A stretch of 64,000 nt of DNA from a virus. Under the pieces are notes generated by a model that was given only the letters and a program-made list of their open reading frames with translations, was not told where the DNA came from and did no database searches. Shown here piece after piece: positions 13,755 through 19,741 of this stretch. Position 1 is the stretch's first letter; every line of letters starts with the position of its first letter. The stretch spans positions 1 to 64,000 of IMG/VR virus record IMGVR_UViG_3300042556_001316, one strand, 5' to 3'. Both the position numbers and the translations under genes were made by a program.

Positions 13755-14733
13755 GAATAGCTATATTATTTACCTTAAAATCTCCGTTCTTTTCTACTAA
13801 TATATGAGCAAATCCTAAATTGTGTTTTGTTCCATGTGGATCATAGTCCGGAGCTAGTGTACAAAGACAACCAACCGACCATGTGCCAATGGTTTCTCCT
13901 TTCAATGTTTTCTCAACATGATGGCTAGTGGTATGCACATGACCAATGATAGCATTTGATTTAACGCGAAGGAATAAACCTCTGGCTGCGTTTACGGGAG
14001 CAAATACTCCACGAATCATTGTATGACCATGATGCATCTGTAACTTACCAGCCATTAAAACTACATGCTCAGCAAAGAACTTTACACCCAACTCATCAAG
14101 CTTCATTCTTTGTGGCAAATGGTAATACTCATCACTGAATAAGATCGGAGCCTTCTTCATTAGATAGCGCTTAATCCACGCGTCATGATTACCTTCAATC
14201 CAATAGAACTTGGCTTTTGGGAATTGATATTTTAGATATTCTATAAATTGTTTTGCATATTGAAACCACGTTCTAACATCATCTAGGCCCGGCGGTGGCG
14301 AATCATGGCTTGTAAACGGAGTATTATCCAGTATGTCACCTCCTAGAACAATGCAGTTTATACCATTCTCTTTGCCATATTTAACGGCTAATTCTATGGC
14401 TTCATTGTCTTGGTTAGGAATATGGACATCAGAAAGCCAAAGAATGTTATTGCACTCTTTGGGTAGTATCTGAAATTCTCTTTCCTTGCAATTTGAAGGA
14501 GGTAGTTGTGGGTTGTGTTCCATTACGTTTTTTGTATGTTTTCTATGTGTTTCGCCGTTAGCACCAGTTATCTGCCTAATCATCATTCTAGCCGCTTCAG
14601 GATTATCAAACAAATGAGGATACCTTTCAAATGCTATTTTTCCTAAATTAGATTTAGAACTATTAGGGAACTCCAATAAAAGCTCTCTTAATAATCTATT
14701 TTTCTGTGTTGGACCTGTATGCTGATTTGCCAT
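13735..14733 (-). CDS. calcineurin-like metallophosphoesterase
   Basis: All phosphoesterase motifs are present: DVH (102-104), GGDILDN (131-137), GNHD (180-183), HHGH in KLQMHHGHTM and GHVH in NAIIGHVHTT. These bind two metals for phosphodiester or phosphomonoester hydrolysis. About 90 residues precede the catalytic domain; the first 55 are basic and helical (RLLRELLLEFPNSSKSNLGK) and could be a DNA-binding head. The whole reads as a phage nuclease or phosphatase. Its start shares one base with the stop of the homing endonuclease gene. Confidence 0.88.
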   Translation of the reverse strand: MANQHTGPTQKNRLLRELLLEFPNSSKSNLGKIAFERYPHLFDNPEAARMMIRQITGANGETHRKHTKNVMEHNPQLPPSNCKEREFQILPKECNNILWLSDVHIPNQDNEAIELAVKYGKENGINCIVLGGDILDNTPFTSHDSPPPGLDDVRTWFQYAKQFIEYLKYQFPKAKFYWIEGNHDAWIKRYLMKKAPILFSDEYYHLPQRMKLDELGVKFFAEHVVLMAGKLQMHHGHTMIRGVFAPVNAARGLFLRVKSNAIIGHVHTTSHHVEKTLKGETIGTWSVGCLCTLAPDYDPHGTKHNLGFAHILVEKNGDFKVNNIAIHDGRII

Positions 14734-15395
14734 TATGCTAAATATTTAAAAGAATATCCCTTTAATTTTTTCCTTCCGCCCAATCCTCTAGCAATTAAAG
14801 AAGCTTTGCCACTATATTTTACAGGATTCAATCCAACTGAACGCAGGGCTTCAGAAATAGAATGATACACACCAAGAGATTCATTAGTATCACAATTTAT
14901 GATTTCAGTTTTTTTAGCTTGTCCTGATTTTATACTTGCTAATGATTGCTTCTTTTTTGTTTCTTCTGATTTCTTTTTAGATTCAAAAACACCTCTTTTT
15001 ACAAGAGTTTCATAAGTTTGTTTTATACCAAATCTATGGTTTTTATCACCTAGCTTTTGCTCTCTCAATTTTTGACGTGTTTCATTTGATCTAATACAAT
15101 TCCAAATTCCATCCCCACCATCAGTCATATTACATAAAGATCCTGTTTTTAAATCAATTCTACCATATAAATATATAAACTCACTTTCTTTTTCAGCCGC
15201 TTGACTTTTCGTTAATCCATCAAATAAAATCTCAACTTCATAAGAAGATTTTAAAACAATATCATTCCATATTTTATTTCTTTTAGAACAATGGTTTTCA
15301 TAGGCTCTTGCATGATTGTTTTTATTACCTATTCCTATATAGAAAGGTTCATTTTTATCAATTCTTATATGCCTATAAACGTACCAGTTATTCAT
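14733..15395 (-). CDS. GIY-YIG homing endonuclease
   Basis: The N-terminus WYVYRHIRIDKNEPFYIGIG holds the GIY-YIG catalytic core (variant WYVY/FYIGIG), with further motif residues through about 90 (EKESEFIYLYGR, CNMTDGGDG). Downstream are NUMOD3-like repeats (RQKLREQKLGDKNHRFGIKQ and ETKKKQSLAS) and a NUMOD1-like C-terminus (YHSISEALRSVGL). It is free-standing and intact, 220 residues, and AT-rich. It is wedged with no spacing between the lysozyme and metallophosphoesterase genes, which fits a selfish insertion into an operon. Confidence 0.92.
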   Translation of the reverse strand: MNNWYVYRHIRIDKNEPFYIGIGNKNNHARAYENHCSKRNKIWNDIVLKSSYEVEILFDGLTKSQAAEKESEFIYLYGRIDLKTGSLCNMTDGGDGIWNCIRSNETRQKLREQKLGDKNHRFGIKQTYETLVKRGVFESKKKSEETKKKQSLASIKSGQAKKTEIINCDTNESLGVYHSISEALRSVGLNPVKYSGKASLIARGLGGRKKLKGYSFKYLA

Positions 15396-15396
15396 A

Positions 15397-15843
15397 TTAT
15401 TGTTTAAAATATAAATCAGCTTCTGCTTTTCTTCTACGAGTTAACCCAGCTAACTGCTTACCGCCAGCTTTATCCCACTTCATAAATTCTGCCCTGATTG
15501 TTTCATCAGAAGGATTTGCATTAACCTTTTTTAATAAAGTAGATTTCATAAGATTACCGATACCAGCGTTGTAAGCAAAACTGGTTAATGCAGCAAATTG
15601 ATTTTCATTAACCTGACTTTTTACCAATGGAACTACTTTATCTGCAAAATCTTTTGCAATGATTTCAAATAATTCATTCGCGCGCTCTTGAGTAATTTTA
15701 TCGCCCGGTTTCACTTTTGTACCATCTTCATAGAAAGTGTTTCCGTAACCTATTGTATCATGGTTAGCGCTACATTTATAACTTGTTAATTTGCAGCCTT
15801 CAAAAGATTTGATAAGGCTTTTTCCTGCTTCGTTTAATTTCAT
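15397..15843 (-). CDS. GH24 endolysin (phage lysozyme)
   Basis: The 148-residue protein is a T4/lambdoid-type muramidase. The catalytic triad is Glu15 (SFEG), Cys24 and Thr30 (TIGYGNT). Cys stands at the place of T4 lysozyme Asp20, giving the E-C-T variant found in many phage lysozymes. The rest of the fold is recognisable (NENQFAALTSFAYNAGIGNL, then GGKQLAGLTRRRKAEADLYF). There is no signal peptide or SAR helix, so release needs a holin. It sits directly after several membrane and coiled-coil genes that make up the lysis cassette. Confidence 0.95.
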   Translation of the reverse strand: MKLNEAGKSLIKSFEGCKLTSYKCSANHDTIGYGNTFYEDGTKVKPGDKITQERANELFEIIAKDFADKVVPLVKSQVNENQFAALTSFAYNAGIGNLMKSTLLKKVNANPSDETIRAEFMKWDKAGGKQLAGLTRRRKAEADLYFKQ

Positions 15844-15844
15844 T

Positions 15845-16294
15845 TTATTTTATTTGAGAGTAAAGAAATATTACTAATAATGTAAACAAGACACTATTGA
15901 ATTTATGTAACTTTTGTTCAAACTTCACATCTTTTTCAAACTGATTGTATATAGCTATATTTTTATAGTATCTTGATTTGTAATCATTAAGAGTATCTAT
16001 ACTAACTTTATTCTGATAGTTCAATGTGTCTTTAATTCTAAACAAACTATAAATCTCTAACTTCAAACTATCTTTTACAGACTCGTGTCGCTTCAATAAA
16101 CTATCTATCTTATTATTTTGATAGCTAACCACATTGTTAAGGCTATCAAAGGCAGCATTAATCTTTTGCCCTTCTGCTCTACTTATGATTATCTTTTCCT
16201 CTCCGCCTATCTTCTTAACGTATTGGGCGAAGCTGGAATTTCTCGCTGCTAGTGTCAACAGTATTAGCAGAGTCAAGCTTGCTTTTAATTTCAT
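15845..16294 (-). CDS. secreted or membrane coiled-coil protein, possible spanin component
   Basis: The 149-residue product has a hydrophobic N-terminal signal or anchor (about 1-22), a long helical hydrophilic region (about 40-130, coiled-coil-like, with Ser-Leu-Asn and Lys-Asp-Ser-Leu repeats) and a hydrophobic C-terminal segment (FTLLVIFLYSQIK). A helix anchored at both ends suits an envelope-spanning protein. Its start is nested 80 bases inside the upstream lipoprotein gene in another frame, as in Rz/Rz1 pairs. A spanin role is inferred from this and from its place before the endolysin. Confidence 0.6.
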   Translation of the reverse strand: MKLKASLTLLILLTLAARNSSFAQYVKKIGGEEKIIISRAEGQKINAAFDSLNNVVSYQNNKIDSLLKRHESVKDSLKLEIYSLFRIKDTLNYQNKVSIDTLNDYKSRYYKNIAIYNQFEKDVKFEQKLHKFNSVLFTLLVIFLYSQIK

Positions 16295-16538
16295 TTAGTT
16301 CAGATTTTAATTGGTTAACTTCTGATTTTAAACTTACTATAGTTGATACAGCCTTTCCTACTATCTGAACCTCTTTTTCTGCTGCCTTTTGTTGTGTTAT
16401 TGCGCTTAACTCGTTGGTTTTTTGAACCCCCTGCATAAGCTTCTGGAACTCTAGCTCCTTCATATTTTCATCACTTACCGCTTGCGTGCTTGCAGATTGA
16501 CACCCATACAGAACGAATAAAATGAATAAATATTTCAT
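16215..16538 (-). CDS. lipoprotein with coiled coil, possible o-spanin-like
   Basis: MKYLFILFVLYGCQSAS is a lipoprotein signal with the acceptor Cys at residue 13. The mature 95-residue chain is helical with heptads (SLKSEVNQLKSELNEIKSKL). An outer-membrane lipoprotein with a coiled coil overlapping a second membrane-anchored coiled-coil gene is the usual arrangement of a two-part spanin. The start overlaps the upstream stop by one base. Confidence 0.65.
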   Translation of the reverse strand: MKYLFILFVLYGCQSASTQAVSDENMKELEFQKLMQGVQKTNELSAITQQKAAEKEVQIVGKAVSTIVSLKSEVNQLKSELNEIKSKLDSANTVDTSSEKFQLRPIR

Positions 16539-16864
16539 TACTTGATATTTTGTATCTTACCTAATTGATTTAAAGTACTTAACTTGGTTGTTGCTGATGA
16601 TAAAGAACTATCACATCTACGAACCGCATCTTGCAACACATCAACCTTTACTTCTAGCTTCTCAATCTTGCTACCTTGACCATCAATCTGCTTGTTAAAA
16701 GTGCTTCTAATGTCTACATACAAAGCTGAAATACCTATGATAACCAAGAACATAGTACCAACGACTGGATTCTTTGAGAATTGAGCAAAGCTTATAGGTA
16801 GAGGGTTAGCCCCTATCTTTAAACCTTCTGATTCTTCTGCTTTTTTTCTTACTGCCTTTGCCAT
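16538..16864 (-). CDS. membrane-anchored coiled-coil protein of the lysis cassette
   Basis: The 108-residue protein has a basic N-terminus, one transmembrane helix at about 35-52 (VVGTMFLVIIGISALYVDI) and a coiled coil after it (KIEKLEVKVDVLQDAVRRCD). That N-in, C-out form fits an i-spanin or a holin-associated protein. It is joined to its neighbours by one-base overlaps. Confidence 0.6.
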   Translation of the reverse strand: MAKAVRKKAEESEGLKIGANPLPISFAQFSKNPVVGTMFLVIIGISALYVDIRSTFNKQIDGQGSKIEKLEVKVDVLQDAVRRCDSSLSSATTKLSTLNQLGKIQNIK

Positions 16865-17124
16865 TATTTACGATCTTCTTTATTTTGTAATAAAATCAAT
16901 ATCTGCTCGTTAGTTTTTTTGATGTCTTTAATATCATCTCTCATCTCTTTTTTATCCGCCTCTAACTGACCGATACGAACCTCATGGTTTTCATACTTTT
17001 TACCATCTTCTTCAAACTTATCAGTAAGCCCATAATATCCACCTAATATAGTTAGAAGTAAAATAACTAATGACGCCTTTGAGTGCCAAGTTTGTTCAAC
17101 TTGTTTTTGGATTGCTGCTTCCAT
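16864..17124 (-). CDS. holin-like or hemolysin XhlA-like membrane protein
   Basis: The 86-residue protein has one hydrophobic helix (SLVILLLTILGGYYGLTD, about 18-35) followed by a charged coiled coil (RIGQLEADKKEMRDDIKDIK) and a basic tail. The size and pattern resemble small XhlA-type phage membrane proteins, though in those the membrane helix follows the coil. It is two bases from the two-helix holin candidate. Confidence 0.55.
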   Translation of the reverse strand: MEAAIQKQVEQTWHSKASLVILLLTILGGYYGLTDKFEEDGKKYENHEVRIGQLEADKKEMRDDIKDIKKTNEQILILLQNKEDRK

Positions 17125-17126
17125 TT

Positions 17127-17387
17127 CTATTCAGATGTTTTATTGCCTTTAAAGTTACCAATTAAATCTCCTATCTCCTTTACAGAAGCTAATCCTAAAG
17201 AAGTGCATACCAAAGTTACAGTACCCCATACCAATGATTCGGCTGGAGCTATATGGTTTTCGCTATGTGAATTTGAATAAAGTGTCCAGTATAAGAAACC
17301 AGCACCTACAATACCTACAAGTCTTTTGCTTGAATTTGGGCTATCTGCTGAGAAAAATCCAGCCACCCAGTTGAATAATTTTTTCAT
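17127..17387 (-). CDS. putative holin
   Basis: The 86-residue product has two predicted transmembrane segments (about 23-38 and 50-68) separated by a short polar loop, with a basic N-terminus and charged C-terminus. Such a small two-helix protein upstream of an endolysin in one transcript is the standard profile of a class II holin, which opens the inner membrane to release the lysozyme. No family motif backs the call. Confidence 0.6.
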   Translation of the reverse strand: MKKLFNWVAGFFSADSPNSSKRLVGIVGAGFLYWTLYSNSHSENHIAPAESLVWGTVTLVCTSLGLASVKEIGDLIGNFKGNKTSE

Positions 17388-17470
17388 ATAAATAATAATA
17401 TTAAGAGTACAATAATAACGTAAACTAAAGCGAATACATACCCTTTGATATTATGATTTATACGTTTCAT
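17384..17470 (-). CDS. 28-residue membrane micropeptide
   Basis: The frame starts with ATG at 17470 overlapping the u-spanin stop by 4 bases (ATGA) and ends in a TGA that shares two bases with the holin start. It encodes MKRINHNIKGYVFALVYVII and seven more hydrophobic residues: a basic head and one transmembrane helix. The tight coupling on both sides argues that it is translated. A pinholin or antiholin role is speculative. Confidence 0.5.
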   Translation of the reverse strand: MKRINHNIKGYVFALVYVIIVLLILLFI

Positions 17471-17904
17471 TTTTTGAGCTTGGTATAAATGTAAATAACG
17501 ACAAGGGCAATAAGAATAAAGAACAAGAACTTATAAAAGTTATTGGCCATTTTCTTCTTATCTTTTTCAACTATAGTTTTCGTGATTTCTTCTGCCTTTG
17601 AAATATTGGCAGAGTCGGTTTTGGTTAACTTGGCTTCGGATTGCTTTTCTCTCGTGCCAGTTGTCCATACTTCTGTGTACTTTGGTATGGTTATCATACT
17701 ATCTTTGGTTACCCATAAGGTATCGTAGTATGTAATGGTTTTGGTAAAATATTGTTCTTTTTCTATTACTTTTGTAACGCTATCATAGAACGTAACTCTC
17801 ACACTATCAATGGATCTTACAACTGTACTATCCATTCTCCTCTCGGTTTTCTTAACCGAAGCGCAGCTACAGAAAAAAATCATTATGATAGCGAGTCTAT
17901 TCAT
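17467..17904 (-). CDS. unimolecular spanin-like lipoprotein
   Basis: The 145-residue protein starts MNRLAIIMIFFCSCASVKK, a lipoprotein signal with lipobox Cys14 (or Cys12), and ends with a transmembrane helix and basic tail (FYKFLFFILIALVVIYIYTK). The middle is rich in beta-prone Thr/Ser/Tyr residues (YFTKTITYYDTLWVTKDSMI). An outer-membrane lipoyl anchor at one end and an inner-membrane helix at the other is the defining topology of a u-spanin, which fuses the two membranes at lysis. It leads the lysis operon. Confidence 0.75.
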   Translation of the reverse strand: MNRLAIIMIFFCSCASVKKTERRMDSTVVRSIDSVRVTFYDSVTKVIEKEQYFTKTITYYDTLWVTKDSMITIPKYTEVWTTGTREKQSEAKLTKTDSANISKAEEITKTIVEKDKKKMANNFYKFLFFILIALVVIYIYTKLKK

Positions 17905-17908
17905 CTAT

Positions 17909-17916
17909 CAAAAATA
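17909..17916 (-). promoter_or_regulatory. -7 box upstream of the lysis operon
   Basis: TATTTTTG on the minus strand matches TAnnTTTG and ends only 4 bases before the ATG at 17904. If used, the transcript would be nearly leaderless. A TTG lies at about 23-base spacing, longer than usual. Confidence 0.4.
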
Positions 17917-17952
17917 ACTTTTTTCTGTCAAATTGTGCGCAAAAAATATAAA

Positions 17953-18330
17953 TTAATAAGCGTTATACGACTTCTCCTCCACAATGTCGGACTTGTACTT
18001 TATGTTGATTTGCTTTTTAATGTCTGCTCTATGGTCATTTAGCCTATAAACCTGCCTTGCCAAAAAGACAAACAACTTATCAAACTCCCTGTCATTTTCA
18101 CAATCTCGGAGCGAATCTTCCACCACCCACAACTGCCTGTTTATATCCAGAAGCCTATGTGTTAATGGATCTGCGGCTAATTCAGGGAAGCTTTCTTTTA
18201 TTACACTATTTATGTACTTCCATTCTTTTTTAATGTTAATTTGCTTTTGTTCGTCTAAAATTTCAAATGATTTGATGGTTAAGATGGTGTACTTGTCGGC
18301 TATTTCGCCAATGCTTACTTCTATTTTCAT
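17953..18330 (-). CDS. DUF6165 family protein
   Basis: With the ATG at 18330 the product is 125 residues. MKIEVSIGEIADKYTILTIK, then LLDINRQLWVVEDSLRDCEN, FVFLARQVYRLNDHRADIKK and a final EEKSYNAY follow the DUF6165 pattern end to end. The domain is mostly helical and of unknown function; it is commonly found in glycan or LPS-type gene clusters. Here it lies head to head with two glycosyltransferase genes, which supports a part in the sugar-transfer module. An upstream TTG at 18348 is disfavoured. Confidence 0.8.
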   Translation of the reverse strand: MKIEVSIGEIADKYTILTIKSFEILDEQKQINIKKEWKYINSVIKESFPELAADPLTHRLLDINRQLWVVEDSLRDCENDREFDKLFVFLARQVYRLNDHRADIKKQINIKYKSDIVEEKSYNAY

Positions 18331-18345
18331 AATAATTATTTTAGG

Positions 18346-18398
18346 CAAAGATATATTTATTTAATTAAATTAATTACTTTTGCTTAATTAAATTAATT
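18346..18398. promoter_or_regulatory. divergent promoter region with two copies of the 15-mer
   Basis: On the plus strand TACTTTTG (18375-18382) lies 18 bases before the 18401 start. On the minus strand TATCTTTG (18346-18353) lies 15 bases before the 18330 start. Both match TAnnTTTG. Exact copies of TTAATTAAATTAATT sit at 18361-18375 and 18384-18398, flanking the plus-strand -7 box, 23 bases apart (about two helical turns), as an operator pair might. Confidence 0.7.
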
Positions 18399-18400
18399 TT

Positions 18401-19741
18401 ATGCCAACTAGCTTTCAATTTTTCAAGCAAGAAGTCAGGGATTACATTGTAGATAACATAGCCGTAAACAAAAAGATATTAGATGTAGGGGCTGGTATTG
18501 GTACCTATTCTGATTTGCTTAAAAACTATGGTTATTACATGGATTGCGTAGAGATATACGAACCCTATGTAGTTAATTACCAATTAGATAAGAAGTACAA
18601 CAATGTTTTTATACAGAGTGTAGTTGGCTTCCATTTTGACTATTACGAGTTTATTATCATGGGTGATGTACTGGAACATTTGTCTGTGGAAGATGCGCAA
18701 AGCATAATCAAAAAGATAGTCCATAGCGGTAAGCAGTGTCTGGTGGCAGTACCTTTTATGATGGAACAGGGGGAACATGAAGGCAATGTCCATGAAACTC
18801 ATTTGCAGCCTGATTTAAGTCCGGCGGTCATGGAAATCAGATACCCAGAACTTCAACTACTCTATGCCAATCAATACTATGGCTACTATGTAAACAAGAA
18901 ACAAAAGCATAAAAGAGCCTATTTATTGTACGCTGATGAGTCCTATGCCGACTTGGTTCAAGTATGCGTTGAATCAATCCGTAAGTTCAGCGAGATACCA
19001 ATCCTAGTTTATATGCTCAACTCTGATAAAAAGATTGAAAATACGGAAACAATAAGATGGGATTGTGATGTAAAGCACCTGAAACAAAGGGCTGATTACA
19101 TTGATAGATCCAACAAAAGCATCTATAAACTACTTATACAAAGACCTTTAATAACTAAACATGCACTGGAAAACTATGCTGAAACGATTGCGTATGTGGA
19201 TTCTGACTCTGTGGCTAGTCCATTTGTTGACAACATCTTTACTTTCTATAATGAAGAATCTAGTCACCCCTATTTTACAGAAGGTATCTATGAGTATCTT
19301 ATGGTCAATGGTAGAGGCGGCGCTGAAAGCAGGGCGGATTTAAGCACTACATTAGAAGCTCCAGCCTGTGAGCTATTCAACATAAACCAGTATGTCCGTA
19401 ACAGATACAGGCAAACAGGATATTATGTTGCAGGGCAAAATACCATTGAATTTTTAGATGAATGGTACTGGATGTGTAACCACCCTAAAGTATTAAAGAA
19501 CCACAACTATTATGCTCCGTTCCACGAAGAAACAATACTGCAAGCCCTTCTGTATAAACGTATGACGTTTTCAGGACTGCCATACTGCTACATCAATGGA
19601 CTACATAAAGACCTAGAATTTACTGGTCGTGATAACTTAATAGGACCATGGATTAAAGTACCTTCACATAAAGAACATCTCCTATTCTATCATGGAGAAA
19701 AAAACATTCAAAAGATTAAAGAATTTATAGAAACACTATGA
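18401..19741 (+). CDS. methyltransferase-glycosyltransferase fusion
   Basis: Residues 1-165 are a class I SAM methyltransferase: motif I ILDVGAGIGTYSDLL (26-40), an acid after strand 2 (CVEIYEP, Glu51) and GDVLEHL (88-94). Residues about 170-446 are a GT-A-type glycosyltransferase beginning KRAYLLYADESYADLVQVCV, with the metal motif YVDSDS (265-270, Asp267-x-Asp269) and conserved-looking FHEETILQALLY near the end. The two halves probably act on one glycan. It overlaps the next gene by 4 bases (ATGA), so the two are co-translated. Confidence 0.8.
   Translation: MPTSFQFFKQEVRDYIVDNIAVNKKILDVGAGIGTYSDLLKNYGYYMDCVEIYEPYVVNYQLDKKYNNVFIQSVVGFHFDYYEFIIMGDVLEHLSVEDAQSIIKKIVHSGKQCLVAVPFMMEQGEHEGNVHETHLQPDLSPAVMEIRYPELQLLYANQYYGYYVNKKQKHKRAYLLYADESYADLVQVCVESIRKFSEIPILVYMLNSDKKIENTETIRWDCDVKHLKQRADYIDRSNKSIYKLLIQRPLITKHALENYAETIAYVDSDSVASPFVDNIFTFYNEESSHPYFTEGIYEYLMVNGRGGAESRADLSTTLEAPACELFNINQYVRNRYRQTGYYVAGQNTIEFLDEWYWMCNHPKVLKNHNYYAPFHEETILQALLYKRMTFSGLPYCYINGLHKDLEFTGRDNLIGPWIKVPSHKEHLLFYHGEKNIQKIKEFIETL

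Noticed and set aside
16538-17124. Calling both single-helix proteins holins
   Set aside because: One membrane helix plus a coiled coil fits several roles; only the two-helix protein at 17127-17387 was named as putative holin.
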